A stretch of DNA of 64,000 bases from Anaeromyxobacter sp. Fw109-5 (GCF_000017505.1 NC_009675.1:4034501-4098500); one strand, 5' to 3'; shown: positions 17,637 to 26,575, counted from the first letter of the stretch. Notes: generated by a model not told the origin, from the sequence alone. Made by a program: numbers and translations.

Positions 17637-18414
17637 TCCCGATGACCTCGAGCATCGGCGGGTGGAGCCCCGGCGCCGCGGCGACGATGTCGCCGGTCTC
17701 GAGCATCCGGTCTCCCCCTCCCATGTCGGTGACGAGGGCGCCCGCCTCGCGCGCGAGGAGAATCCCCGGCGCGATGTCCCACGGCTTGAGGCGCTGCTCC
17801 CAGAACCCGTCGAACCGTCCCGCGGCCACGTAGGCGAGATCGAGGGCGGCCGAGCCGAAGCGGCGCACCGCGCGGGCCTTGCGGATGAACGCCCCGAACA
17901 GCCGCAGCGGGAACTCGTTGTGCTGGTGGATGTCGTACGGGAACCCGGTCACGAGCAGCGAGCCGACGAGCCTCGCGCACCCGGAGTGCCGCAGCCGCTC
18001 GTCCCCGAGGAACGCTCCCTCCCCCCGCGCCGCCATGAAGAGCTCGTCCCGGAGCGGGTCGTAGGTCGCGCCCGCCGCGAGGCCGCGCGCGTCGGCGACC
18101 GCGACGTTCACCGCGAAGTGCGGGACCCCGTGCGCGTAGTTCGTGGTGCCGTCGAGCGGGTCCACGAAGAAGCGCAGCTCCCCGACGCCTTCCCCGGACG
18201 CCCCCGACTCCTCGGCGAGGATCGCGGCGCCCGGGAGGCGGCCCCTCAGGAACCCCAGGACCGCGGCCTCGGCCGCGCGGTCCGCGTCGGTCACGAGATC
18301 GATACCGCCCTTCAGCTCGATGATGCGCTGAGTCTTCCACCGCTCGCGCAGCACCGCGCCGCCCCGGCGGGCCGCCTCGACGCAGATCTCCCTCAGCTCC
18401 GCCGCCTCCGCCAC
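17623..18414 (-). CDS. inositol-monophosphatase family phosphatase (SuhB/CysQ-like)
   Basis: The family motifs are complete: LVTDADRAAE, EES in the first metal site, DPLDGTTNYAHG and KPWDIAPGILLAREAGA. Members dephosphorylate inositol-1-phosphate, PAP or fructose-1,6-bisphosphate with Mg2+; the substrate is not evident here. I place the start at GTG 18414, because GGAGG lies five bases upstream and the next residues (VAEAAELREICVEAARRGG) begin the family fold, giving 263 aa. A longer open frame to 18528 adds Arg-rich sequence unlike the family. It is divergent from the outer-membrane gene at 18634. Confidence 0.88.
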   Translation of the reverse strand: MAEAAELREICVEAARRGGAVLRERWKTQRIIELKGGIDLVTDADRAAEAAVLGFLRGRLPGAAILAEESGASGEGVGELRFFVDPLDGTTNYAHGVPHFAVNVAVADARGLAAGATYDPLRDELFMAARGEGAFLGDERLRHSGCARLVGSLLVTGFPYDIHQHNEFPLRLFGAFIRKARAVRRFGSAALDLAYVAAGRFDGFWEQRLKPWDIAPGILLAREAGALVTDMGGGDRMLETGDIVAAAPGLHPPMLEVIGTTAR

Positions 18415-18574
18415 TTCCACCTCCGTGAGCCGCCGCAGCCCCGCGCCGCTCGGCCGGAGGACAGCATAGCCACATCGCCCGCGGCGCGCAGCCGCCGTGG
18501 GCGAGCCGCGCAGCGCCGCGGCGCCCACCTCCCCTCATCCCTTGGACGAGTGACGCGCGCCGCTTCACGTTTCG

Positions 18575-18603
18575 TTCACAAGTCACCCAACGTGCACTAC
18601 GCT
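18575..18603 (+). promoter_or_regulatory. candidate sigma70 promoter of the 18.6-22.3 kb surface-protein operon
   Basis: TTCACA (18575-18580), 17 nt, then TACGCT (18598-18603) lie 30 bp upstream of the ATG at 18634. The -35 matches 5 of 6 and the -10 only 3 of 6, so this is a moderate prediction. Confidence 0.4.
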
Positions 18604-18633
18604 CCCGCGAACTTCGATCTCCGGGTGGACCTC

Positions 18634-19434
18634 ATGATCGCACGACGTCTCGCAATCGCCCTCGCCACAGCCCTCGCGGCGTCCTCCGCCGCGCGCGCGC
18701 AGACCGCTCCGCCGCGCCGCGCTCCGGCCGCCGCCACGGCCGCGAAGAAGCCCGCTGCGAAGAAGGCTCCGGTCGCGCCCGCCACGCCGCCGGCACCGGC
18801 CACGCCCGAGAAGGCCCCCGCGGCGGCCACGGCGCCGGCGATCGCCGCGACGCCCGCCGCGCCGGAGCCGCCGCGCCCCACCTTCTCGCCGCTGCCCGCC
18901 GGCCGGACCCTCGCCGGCGAGGCCTGGCGCGGCACCCTGCTCGTCGGACCGGAGATCTACGACGGGGCGACCGCGCTCAAGCTGCGCGCCGATCTCGAGA
19001 CGGATCTCCTGCCGCTCGCGCCCAGGGCGATGCTCTCGGGCGTGGTCTGCCTCGGGTTCGCCCGCTGGAGCGAGGACGAGACGACGCCCTTGCTCGACGC
19101 GCAGGTCACCTCCGAGGCGAGCACGAACACCTTCGAGCTCGTGCCCTCGCTGAGGACGAGCGTCGGCGTCGGCAGGAAGGGGACCCTGCACGCGGACGCA
19201 GGCCTCGGCCTGTTCCACGCCCGCACCTCGGTCGAGACGAGCGCGCCCGGCCTGGGCTCCGTGAAGGGCTCCTCCTCCACGACCGGCGCGGTGCTGCGCT
19301 TCGGCGTCGGCGGCCAGCTCGACGTGAACCCCCGCCTCCGCCTCGCGGCGGAGGCCATCGGCCTCAACTTCCACCTCGCCGACGGGGGCGCGACCTCGGT
19401 CACGATCCTCGGCGGCGCCGCCTACCGCTTCTAG
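18634..19434 (+). CDS. outer-membrane beta-barrel protein with an Ala/Pro/Lys linker
   Basis: This 266-aa protein has a signal peptide ending AARAQ and an Ala/Pro/Lys-rich linker (residues 23-80) that could pass through or bind the cell wall. About 180 residues of alternating beta-strands follow, ending in AYRF, an outer-membrane-type terminus. Repeated glycine-aromatic strands (LHADAGLGLFHAR, LRFGVGGQLDVNPRLRL) suggest an eight-stranded OmpA/OmpX-size barrel. No enzyme motif is visible. It is the first of three co-directional surface genes with spacings of 15 and 12 bp. Confidence 0.7.
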   Translation: MIARRLAIALATALAASSAARAQTAPPRRAPAAATAAKKPAAKKAPVAPATPPAPATPEKAPAAATAPAIAATPAAPEPPRPTFSPLPAGRTLAGEAWRGTLLVGPEIYDGATALKLRADLETDLLPLAPRAMLSGVVCLGFARWSEDETTPLLDAQVTSEASTNTFELVPSLRTSVGVGRKGTLHADAGLGLFHARTSVETSAPGLGSVKGSSSTTGAVLRFGVGGQLDVNPRLRLAAEAIGLNFHLADGGATSVTILGGAAYRF

Positions 19435-19449
19435 GCTCCGGAGGACGTC

Positions 19450-20151
19450 GTGAACGGATCCCGCCTCGCCCTCGCCGTCGGCGTCGCCGCCGCGCTCGCC
19501 GCCGCACCCCGCGCTGGCGCGCAGCCTGCGCCCGCCGCCGTCCCACTCCCTCCACCGCCGCCGGGCACCGCGCTCGTGGCGCCCGCGCCGGCCTCCGCCT
19601 TCGGCGCGGGCTGGGTCGGCCTCGCCGCCGGCCCCTACGCCGCCTTCGACCGCGGCCGCTCGGTCGCGCTGGTCCTCGACTTCGGCATCGAGCGCGCACC
19701 GCTGGGCCGCTTCGACGCGGAGTGGCACCTGGCGGTGGTGGCCGTGAACCCGACCGAGGAGACCGGCCTCAGCAGGGTGCAGCCCTCGCCCGGCTACGGC
19801 GTGCCGGCCATGACCGTCCCCTCGGGCGTCGAGGACGCCAGCGCGGTCGTCGTCGAGGTCGTCCCGATGATGCGGCTGCGCTACCCCTTCGTGCCGGGCT
19901 TCGGGCTCGTGCTCGACGGCGGCCTCGGGGTGTGCCAGACGTTCGAGCGCTACGAGCGCGACGAGATGTTCGTCGGGCGCTCGGAGCGCACCAGGAACGT
20001 GACGGCGGTCGCGCTGCGCGCGGGCGTCGGCGTCGCGGTGGACTTCACGCCGCGGCTGCGGCTCCTGTTCGAGCCCATCGCCCTCTCGGCCCAGCTCGGC
20101 GCCGACTACTCCGGCTTCACTCCGCTGCTCGGCCTTTCCTACCGGCTGTAG
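19450..20151 (+). CDS. outer-membrane beta-barrel protein
   Basis: This 233-aa protein starts at GTG 19450, with GGAGG upstream in CCGGAGGACGTC. A signal peptide ending RAGAQ is followed by a Pro-rich spacer. Its barrel strands (GWVGLAAGPYAAFDRGRSVALVLDFGIE, PRLRLLFEPIALSAQLGADYSG) end in LSYRL, resembling the preceding gene product in plan but not in sequence. I do not recognise a named family. Its place between another barrel and a large lipoprotein suggests a shared surface assembly. Confidence 0.68.
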   Translation: MNGSRLALAVGVAAALAAAPRAGAQPAPAAVPLPPPPPGTALVAPAPASAFGAGWVGLAAGPYAAFDRGRSVALVLDFGIERAPLGRFDAEWHLAVVAVNPTEETGLSRVQPSPGYGVPAMTVPSGVEDASAVVVEVVPMMRLRYPFVPGFGLVLDGGLGVCQTFERYERDEMFVGRSERTRNVTAVALRAGVGVAVDFTPRLRLLFEPIALSAQLGADYSGFTPLLGLSYRL

Positions 20152-20163
20152 GGATCGCGTGCC

Positions 20164-22323
20164 ATGACCAGACGCCTCTTCGCCCTGACGCTCGTCTCGT
20201 CCCTCCTCTCCGCCTGCCAGCTCGGCGGCGGGACCGAGCAGTTCGTCCCGCCCGCCTCGTGCACGCCGATCCAGGGCGCGTGCGAGACCAACTCCGACTG
20301 CTGCTCGTACGGCTGCATGAGCGGGATCTGCACACCGAACCCGGTCCCCGGCGGGATCTGCCGGACCAGCGACGACTGCGGCGTCGTGATGGACGCGACG
20401 GGGTTCCACTACATGGGCTGCAAGTCCGGCGCGTGCACGACCGACGTGGTCTGCCGCGACGACGCGGACGTGTGCGACTCCGACAACGACTGCTGCAGCG
20501 GCAACTGCGTCGGCGCGTCCTGGGGCACGTCCGGCCAGTGCAAGCCGAACTCGGCGCCGGTCGTGGATCTCGGGGCGGACCGCGAGATCCCCTACAGCCG
20601 CACGGCGGCGCTCACCGCGACGGTCTCCGATCCCGACGCCACGGACACGCTCGTGTACGGGTGGACGCTCGTCGCCGCCCCGCCGGGCAGCACGGCCACG
20701 ATCTCGAACCCCACCGCGGCGAGCCCCACCTTCGTGCCGAACGTGCCGGGCGCGTACCACCTCCGGCTCGTGGTCACCGACGGCCCGACGACGCAGCGGA
20801 GCCGGCTCCAGGGCTCGGACGAGGTGACGCTCGTGGCCGTCAACCACCCGCCCCTCGCGGACCCGGGCGCGGGCTCGAGCCACGCCTCGCGGAACGTCCT
20901 CCAGCCGCTGGTCGCCCAGGTGTCGGACCCCGACCTCGACCCGCTGACCTGCACGTGGAAGATCTCGTCGCCCGGCCACGCGGAGGAGATCCGCCGCGGC
21001 CCGGAGGCGTGCGCGGGCACCTTCGCCTCCGACTTCACGCCTGACCTCGAGGAGACCTGGACGGCCACGCTCGTCGTCACCGACGGCGTGAACACCACCA
21101 CCGTCTCGGCCGCCTACGCGTGCGTGAACGACCCGCCGGTCGCGAGCGCCGGGCCCGCGCGCGCCGGGAACCTCGGCGGCGGTCCGGTCCCGATCCAGGG
21201 GAGCGCCACCGACGTCAACGGCGACACCGCCTTCGAGTACCTCTGGTCGTTCGACCAGGTGCCGGCGGGCAGCAAGGTCACCGACACGCCGCTGCCGGCG
21301 ACGGCGGCCGTGAGCTTCACGCCGGACGTGCTCGGGCAGTACGTCCTCCGCCTGCGGGTGAGCGACCGGCCGGGGTCGTACACGGAGAGCACGGTGGACG
21401 TGCAGGTGGACCGGAGGGTGATCGCCGTTCACGACGTGAGGGTCGCCGCCTACGCCAAGACGGCGAATCGGCTCGTCGTCGCCGGCCAGGACCCGGACGA
21501 CTCCACGAAGGGGCGCGTCTCGGTCCTCGATCCCGCGACCGGCAACGCCGTGGCCTACGCCCAGCTCTCCGGGGTGCCGACGTCGATCGACACCAACGCG
21601 GATGCGACGCTCATCGCCGCGGGAGGGCCCGCCGCGCTCTGGTGGGTGACGGTCTCGGGCACGACCGCCACGCCGAACGTGATCACCCAGGTGCCCTTCT
21701 CGATCAACGACGTCGTCGCCGTGGACGCCCGCCGCATCTTCCTGCTGCCCGCGACGAGCGGCTCGTACGTCTACGCGTTCGACACGCAGAACGCGGCGCA
21801 GGGGCCCGTGCAGACGGCCGCGCGCGGGACGAAGGCGTCGCTCGACCCGTCCACCCGCAACGCGCTGTTCGTCTGGGATCCGGGGTGGGGTGAGCTCAGG
21901 CGCTACGCCGTCAACTCCACCGGCCAGGGCTCCTCGAGCCTCGGCGCGACCAGCGTCTACGCCCCGACGAGCGGCGTCTCGGATCTGTGGGTCTCGCAGA
22001 ACGGCGACGCGCTGTTCCTCTCGTCGGGCGCGATCCGCTCCACCATGACCCTCGCGGCGCTCGCGGAGTCGCTGGGGTTCTCGCCCGGCCTGGTCGACTC
22101 CTCGGCGGACGGCCGGATCGTGGCGGTGGGCTCGGGAGCCAGCCAGCTGCGGCTCTTCTCGTCGGTCTACGCACCCGCTGGCACCGACCTCCTCCCGCTG
22201 TGGGGGTTCGACGGCAACCGGAACCAGACGACCGCCCGACACGCGTTCCTCTCGTCCGACGGGAACACGCGCTACGCGATCGTCTCCGCCGCGGGGCGGT
22301 ACGGCCTCGTGACGTTCCCCTGA
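20164..22323 (+). CDS. large surface lipoprotein: Cys-rich knots, PKD-like domains and a beta-propeller-like C-terminus
   Basis: This 719-aa protein has a lipoprotein signal with lipobox LLSAC (C18). Residues 33-132 hold three Cys-knot repeats of the C-x-SDCC-x-GxC type (CETNSDCCSYGCMSGIC, CDSDNDCCSGNC), common in myxobacterial lipoproteins. Residues 136-420 form three PKD/Ig-like domains (DPDATDTLVYGWTL, DPDLDPLTCTWKI, DVNGDTAFEYLWSF). The rest is beta-rich with propeller-like repeats (GRVSVLDPATGNAVAYAQ). It is probably an adhesion or binding protein on the cell surface. It is the last gene of the 18.6-22.3 kb set and is followed by a strong hairpin. Confidence 0.78.
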   Translation: MTRRLFALTLVSSLLSACQLGGGTEQFVPPASCTPIQGACETNSDCCSYGCMSGICTPNPVPGGICRTSDDCGVVMDATGFHYMGCKSGACTTDVVCRDDADVCDSDNDCCSGNCVGASWGTSGQCKPNSAPVVDLGADREIPYSRTAALTATVSDPDATDTLVYGWTLVAAPPGSTATISNPTAASPTFVPNVPGAYHLRLVVTDGPTTQRSRLQGSDEVTLVAVNHPPLADPGAGSSHASRNVLQPLVAQVSDPDLDPLTCTWKISSPGHAEEIRRGPEACAGTFASDFTPDLEETWTATLVVTDGVNTTTVSAAYACVNDPPVASAGPARAGNLGGGPVPIQGSATDVNGDTAFEYLWSFDQVPAGSKVTDTPLPATAAVSFTPDVLGQYVLRLRVSDRPGSYTESTVDVQVDRRVIAVHDVRVAAYAKTANRLVVAGQDPDDSTKGRVSVLDPATGNAVAYAQLSGVPTSIDTNADATLIAAGGPAALWWVTVSGTTATPNVITQVPFSINDVVAVDARRIFLLPATSGSYVYAFDTQNAAQGPVQTAARGTKASLDPSTRNALFVWDPGWGELRRYAVNSTGQGSSSLGATSVYAPTSGVSDLWVSQNGDALFLSSGAIRSTMTLAALAESLGFSPGLVDSSADGRIVAVGSGASQLRLFSSVYAPAGTDLLPLWGFDGNRNQTTARHAFLSSDGNTRYAIVSAAGRYGLVTFP

Positions 22324-22338
22324 CGGGCCCCCTCGGGA

Positions 22339-22370
22339 CCGCCTCCGCGCGCCGCCGCGCGCGGGGGCGG
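22339..22370 (+). terminator. GC-rich hairpin after the surface-protein operon
   Basis: CCGCCTCCGCGCG (22339-22351) pairs with CGCGCGGGGGCGG (22358-22370) over 13 positions, with one G-U pair and a 6-nt loop, 16 bp after the lipoprotein stop codon. There is no U-tract, so intrinsic termination is only likely. Confidence 0.45.
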
Positions 22371-22401
22371 AACCTGCCCGCCCCGCCGCGCCGCGCTGCG
22401 C

Positions 22402-22407
22402 TACACT
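22402..22407 (+). promoter_or_regulatory. -10 box (TACACT) placed for a leaderless transcript
   Basis: TACACT ends 7 nt before the ATG of the small membrane protein gene, with no Shine-Dalgarno sequence between. No convincing -35 is visible in the G+C-rich upstream sequence. Confidence 0.4.
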
Positions 22408-22414
22408 CCGCGGC

Positions 22415-22705
22415 ATGCTCAAGCTCCTCGCGGTCCTGCGCACGCTGTTCCTGATCTTCGTCATCGGGTACACGGTCCGTGCGATGACGTGGACGTTCGA
22501 CCTGCCCACGGACTCGGCCGAGGCCTACAACCTCTGCCGCACGGGGCTGTCGGGCCTGCGCAAGGCGGCCTGGATCGCCATCGGCTGGATCGCCTTCGAG
22601 ACCGCGATCGGCTGGTGGCTCGCGACCCGCGTGGCGCGCGCGAAGCTCCCCGCGGACGTGCCGAAGGGCGGCGAGCCGCCGTTCGCACCCCCCGGCCACC
22701 GCTGA
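22415..22705 (+). CDS. small two-helix membrane protein, hypothetical
   Basis: This 96-aa protein has a first helix (LLAVLRTLFLIFVIGYTVRAM), a polar loop with one cysteine, a second helix (AAWIAIGWIAFETAIGWWLA) and a Pro/Lys-rich cytoplasmic tail. I do not recognise the family. It lies 3 bp upstream of the HDAC-like gene and is surely cotranscribed with it, so a joint role is possible. The absence of a ribosome-binding site together with the close TACACT box suggests leaderless translation. Confidence 0.7.
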   Translation: MLKLLAVLRTLFLIFVIGYTVRAMTWTFDLPTDSAEAYNLCRTGLSGLRKAAWIAIGWIAFETAIGWWLATRVARAKLPADVPKGGEPPFAPPGHR

Positions 22706-22708
22706 CCC

Positions 22709-24478
22709 TTGCTGCGCGCCCGCACCCTGCTCTACCGGCTCCGCTCCTGGCTGCACCGCCGGGACGTGAGCGTCTGGTACGACCGGCGCTACCGGCTCCC
22801 GCTCTCCGGGCTGGAGGTGAGCGTGGGCATGGAGCCTCGCCGCGCGGACTTCGCCCTCTGGTGGCTGCGCGAGTGCGGCGCGGTGCCGACGAGGGCGATC
22901 CACTCGCCGCGGCGGATCGCCTACGACGACCTGGCGCGGGTCCACACGCCCGAGCTGCTCGAGTCGCTCGGGCGGCCGGAGAACGTCGCGCACATCTTCG
23001 CGGTCGACCCGTCCGACGTCCCGGTGGACGAGGTGATGACCACCATCCGGCTCGCCTGCGGCGCGACCCTCTCCGCGACCCGCGAGACGCTGCGGACGAA
23101 GCAGCCCGCGCTGAACCTGCTCGGCGGGTTCCACCACGCCTCCCCCGGCGCGGCCGGCGGCTTCTGCCCGGTGAACGACGTCGCCGTCGCGCTCGCGGCG
23201 GTGCGGGCCGAGGGGTTCACTGATCGCGTGGTCGTGCTCGACCTCGACGCCCACCCGCCGGACGGGATCGCCGCCTGCCTCGCCGGGGACGCGAAGACCT
23301 GGATCGGCTCGCTCTCCGGCTCGGACTGGGGGCCGCTCGCGGGCGTGGACGAGACGGTGCTGCCGGAGGGCACCGGCGACGCGGAGTACCTCGACGCGCT
23401 GGCCGCGCTCCTCGGCCGGATGCCGCGGCCGCAGCTCGCCTTCGTCCTCGCGGGCGGCGACGTGCTCGCCGGCGACCGCTTCGGGAAGCTCGGGCTCACG
23501 CTCGAGGGGGCCCGCGAGCGTGACCTCCTCGTCGCCGCGGAGCTCGAGGGCGTGCCGCAGGTCTGGCTGTCGGCCGGCGGCTACTCGAACCGAGCGTGGC
23601 GCGTGCTCGCCGGCACCGGCATGGCCCTCGCCGCGGGCTCGTCCGAGCTCATCCCGGCCGGCTACGATCCGCTCGACGCGCGCTTCACGGTGCTCTCCCG
23701 GGAGATGTCGTCCGTGGACCTCACCGAGACGGGCGAGCTCACCGCCGACGACCTGGAGGAGGCGCTCGGCATCCGCCCGCAGCGCCAGCGGCTGCTGCTC
23801 GGGTTCTACACCGCCTCGGGCATGGAGCACGCGCTCTACCGCTTCGGCGTCTTCGAGCAGCTCGAGCGCATGGGCTACCGGCACTTCCGCGTCGCGTTCG
23901 ACTCCGGTGGCCTCGGGGAGCGAGTCCGGGTGTACGGCGAGTGCGAGGCGCAGGAGCACCTGCTCATGGAGGTCGTCGTCGAGCGCCGGCGCGTCTTCGG
24001 GGTGGAGGTGCTGTACGTCCACTGGCTGTCCCTGCGGAACCCGCGCGCGCACTTCAGCGATCGCCGGCCGCGCCTCCCCGGCCAGGACGTCCCCGGCCTC
24101 GGCCTCGCGCGCGAGGCCGGCACCATGCTCGCGCGCATGGCGGTCCGGCTGGGGCTCGGCGGGGTCGTCTTCCGGCCCGCCTACTTCCACACCGCCTACG
24201 CCGCGCGCCAGGAGTTCGCCTTCATCGATCCCGAGCGCCAGGGCCGGTTCGAGGCGCTCGTCCGGGATCTCGCCCACGTGCCGCTGCTGGAGGCGACCAT
24301 CGCCGTCGCGGAGGGGCGCGTGCGGATGGACGGCGAGCCCTACACCTGGGAGGCCGACGAGATGGCGTACTGGCTGCGCGAGTCGCCGGCCGACGCGGGC
24401 GAGGTCGAGCGCGAGCGGGAGCGGGTCCGGTTCTCGCTCGTCGAGCGGCCCGCGGAGGGCCCGCCGACCGCGCCGTGA
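22709..24478 (+). CDS. histone-deacetylase-fold amidohydrolase with an extra C-terminal domain
   Basis: This is a 589-aa protein with TTG 22709 as the only start close to the upstream stop. Residues 20-320 form the HDAC/acetylpolyamine-amidohydrolase fold. Present are the paired H142-H143 (GGFHHASPGAAGGFCPVND), zinc ligands D180 and H182 (LDLDAHPPDG), D251 (LAGGDVLAGDRFG) and the catalytic-type tyrosine of SAGGYSNRAW. All catalytic residues seem intact. Bacterial members remove acetyl groups from polyamines, acetoin-pathway enzymes or other amines. About 250 further residues (from RQRLLLGFYTASGMEHALYR) form a domain I do not recognise. It is convergent with the TlpA-like gene. Confidence 0.85.
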   Translation: MLRARTLLYRLRSWLHRRDVSVWYDRRYRLPLSGLEVSVGMEPRRADFALWWLRECGAVPTRAIHSPRRIAYDDLARVHTPELLESLGRPENVAHIFAVDPSDVPVDEVMTTIRLACGATLSATRETLRTKQPALNLLGGFHHASPGAAGGFCPVNDVAVALAAVRAEGFTDRVVVLDLDAHPPDGIAACLAGDAKTWIGSLSGSDWGPLAGVDETVLPEGTGDAEYLDALAALLGRMPRPQLAFVLAGGDVLAGDRFGKLGLTLEGARERDLLVAAELEGVPQVWLSAGGYSNRAWRVLAGTGMALAAGSSELIPAGYDPLDARFTVLSREMSSVDLTETGELTADDLEEALGIRPQRQRLLLGFYTASGMEHALYRFGVFEQLERMGYRHFRVAFDSGGLGERVRVYGECEAQEHLLMEVVVERRRVFGVEVLYVHWLSLRNPRAHFSDRRPRLPGQDVPGLGLAREAGTMLARMAVRLGLGGVVFRPAYFHTAYAARQEFAFIDPERQGRFEALVRDLAHVPLLEATIAVAEGRVRMDGEPYTWEADEMAYWLRESPADAGEVERERERVRFSLVERPAEGPPTAP

Positions 24479-24498
24479 CGGCCCGCGCCCGGCAGGCG

Positions 24499-25005
24499 TC
24501 ACTCGGCGAGGAGCCTGCGCACCTCGTCCTCGAGCTTGCGGCCCTCGGCCGCGTCGTAGCCGAGGTGGACGGAGCGGACGACCCCGGCGCGGTCGACGAG
24601 GAGGGTCGTCGGCAGGCGGGTGATCTCGAAGCGCGCCGAGAGCTGCTCCCCCCCGCGATCCCACAGCACCGGGAACGAGACCGGGGTGTGGGCCAGGAAC
24701 GCCTCGACCATGGCGCGGTCCTCGTCGAACGCCACCCCGTACACCTCGAGCCCGCTCGGGCCGTGCTCGCGCGCGAGCCGGTCGAGGGCGGGGAGCTGCT
24801 CCCGGCAGGGGTCGCACCAGCTCGCCCAGAAGTCGATGACCCGCACCTTCCCGGCGGCGTCGGCCACCCGGACCTGGCGTCCGGAGAGGTCCTCCGCGAC
24901 GACCTCGGCGGGCCGACCGACGAGGGGCGAGGGGGCACGGACCGCGGGGCGGGCTCCGGCGCACGCGGCGGCGAGGAGTCCCAGGAGAACGAGAGCGCGG
25001 CGCAT
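24499..25005 (-). CDS. TlpA/ResA-like thioredoxin-fold lipoprotein
   Basis: This 168-aa protein starts at ATG 25005 (GTG 25011 is the alternative). Its lipobox LLAAAC places the lipid on C15. The fold has the redox motif W-C64-DP-C67 in DFWASWCDPCREQLP and the cis-proline loop RLPTTLLVDRAG. TlpA/ResA proteins reduce apo-cytochrome c or other periplasmic disulfides, which fits a genome rich in c-type hemes; here the partner is unknown. The gene is convergent with the HDAC-like gene. TATGAT lies 6 nt before the ATG, suggesting a leaderless transcript. Confidence 0.88.
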   Translation of the reverse strand: MRRALVLLGLLAAACAGARPAVRAPSPLVGRPAEVVAEDLSGRQVRVADAAGKVRVIDFWASWCDPCREQLPALDRLAREHGPSGLEVYGVAFDEDRAMVEAFLAHTPVSFPVLWDRGGEQLSARFEITRLPTTLLVDRAGVVRSVHLGYDAAEGRKLEDEVRRLLAE

Positions 25006-25011
25006 CGCCAC

Positions 25012-25017
25012 ATCATA
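25012..25017 (-). promoter_or_regulatory. -10 box (TATGAT) placed for a leaderless transcript
   Basis: On the minus strand TATGAT (25017-25012) is a near-consensus -10, 6 nt upstream of the ATG at 25005. It favours that start over GTG 25011. Confidence 0.45.
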
Positions 25018-25243
25018 ATCGGGGGCCGTCCCGGTGTGCCGGCTTCACCTTGCGTCCGGGATCCGATCGGGCGCGCGCACCGACGGGAAATCCCGTGCCC
25101 GGAACGGAGGTTTCCGGGGCGTAAATGATCTCAGACAAGATTGGTTCAGGCCTCCTGTGCCATCGTCCGCGCAACCCCGCGGCCGCCGGCCGGCCACCGC
25201 CGAGCCTCGCCGCGACGCACTCCACCCTCGAGGTGAGCTCCTG

Positions 25244-26575
25244 ATGCGCAACATCACACCAGTCATCGCCCTTGGGCTCGCGCTCCTAGCCGGCCCGGCG
25301 GTGCGAGCGGACACGATCGACGTGAGCTCGACCACCTTCCTCACGGTCGGCGAGCAGACGCGCGGCGGACGCGCCGGGGAGACCCCGGAGCTCGTCACCG
25401 TGGCCCCCCTGTACGAGATCCTCAACATCGCCGCGCGCGGCATCACGAACCCCATCGCGAACGACCTGCAGCTGGTCATCTCGACCTGGGGCTCCTACGA
25501 GCTCTCCGATCCGCGCTGGGACAACGGGACCAGCTCGGACGTCACGGGCGACGTCGTCACCGGCTACCTCTCCGGCCGCCTCCTCGGCGACGCCCTCACG
25601 CTGCGGCTCGGCCGCGCGCACGTGATGACCGGCGTCGCGCGCATGATCCAGCTCGACGGCGGCGAGGCCATCGTCGCGCTGCCGTTCGGGATCCGCCTCT
25701 CCGGCTACGCCGGCGTGCCCGTGTCCCAGCGCTTCTCCTCGCGCAGCGGCGTGCGCAGCTGGAACCCGGTGGCGGGCGACCTCGCGTACGGCGGACGCGC
25801 GGCCTGGTACCTCGCCATCCCCGGCTACTCCGGGCGCGGCCTCGACGTCGGCGCCTCGGCGAACTTCGTCGAGGACGGCGGCGACCCCGTCCGCCAGGAG
25901 GTGGGCGCGGACTTCCGGCTCCAGCCGTTCGCGAAGGTCCTCACCTTCTCCGGCTTCGCCGGCTTCAGCCTGTACGACGAGCGGTTCTCCGAGGGGAACC
26001 TGGCGGTGAGCTGGGCGGCGATGCCGCGGCTCCACGTCACCGCGGACTGGCGCTACACGGCGCCGGATCTGCTCCTCTCGCGCAGCTCGATCCTGTCGGT
26101 CTTCTCCGACGAGGACCGGAACGACTTCGGCGGCGGCGTGCGGTACGAGCTCACGAAGGAGCTCGAGCTCGGCGCCGACTACCACCTCGCCATCGAGCCC
26201 GGCGAGGACGGCGACTACTACGGCCACATCGCGGAGGGCAGCCTGGAGTGGGGCCGCGGCGCGACCCGCGCCGGCGGCGAGGTGTTCTTCCTCGACAACG
26301 AGGACAACGGCTACTTCGGAGGCCGCGTGTTCGGGCGCCAGGACTTCGGCCGCTTCTTCGCGACCGCGGACGTGCTCGCGCACCTCTTCCGCGACCAGAT
26401 CAACGGGGAGGACTACTCCCTCACCGGCACGCTCTCGGCCGGCGCCAAGCTCGCCAAGGGCTTCAGCGCCGTGGTGGCCGGGCGCGCCGGCATGACCCCC
26501 TTCCTGGAGCAGACGTACGACGTCATGGCGAAGCTCGTGTACAACCAGTCCTACAGCATCCGGGAGGTGCGCTAA
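25244..26575 (+). CDS. outer-membrane beta-barrel (porin) of a porin-cytochrome pair
   Basis: This 443-aa protein starts at ATG 25244, with a signal peptide ending AVRAD. The body is regular amphipathic beta-strands with YxxG and aromatic girdle residues (LEWGRGATRAGGEVFFLDNEDNG, LHVTADWRYTAPD), consistent with a large porin. An open frame continues 210 bp upstream but lacks a signal peptide. The stop codon overlaps the ATG of a 12-heme lipoprotein (TAATG), so the two are translationally coupled. This barrel plus multiheme-cytochrome arrangement is the plan of trans-outer-membrane electron conduits in metal-reducing bacteria. The barrel itself has no heme motif. Confidence 0.82.
   Translation: MRNITPVIALGLALLAGPAVRADTIDVSSTTFLTVGEQTRGGRAGETPELVTVAPLYEILNIAARGITNPIANDLQLVISTWGSYELSDPRWDNGTSSDVTGDVVTGYLSGRLLGDALTLRLGRAHVMTGVARMIQLDGGEAIVALPFGIRLSGYAGVPVSQRFSSRSGVRSWNPVAGDLAYGGRAAWYLAIPGYSGRGLDVGASANFVEDGGDPVRQEVGADFRLQPFAKVLTFSGFAGFSLYDERFSEGNLAVSWAAMPRLHVTADWRYTAPDLLLSRSSILSVFSDEDRNDFGGGVRYELTKELELGADYHLAIEPGEDGDYYGHIAEGSLEWGRGATRAGGEVFFLDNEDNGYFGGRVFGRQDFGRFFATADVLAHLFRDQINGEDYSLTGTLSAGAKLAKGFSAVVAGRAGMTPFLEQTYDVMAKLVYNQSYSIREVR

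Noticed and set aside
18583-22509. Open frame of 1,308 codons on the minus strand
   Set aside because: It is antisense to three exported-protein genes, with no start context or recognisable domain.
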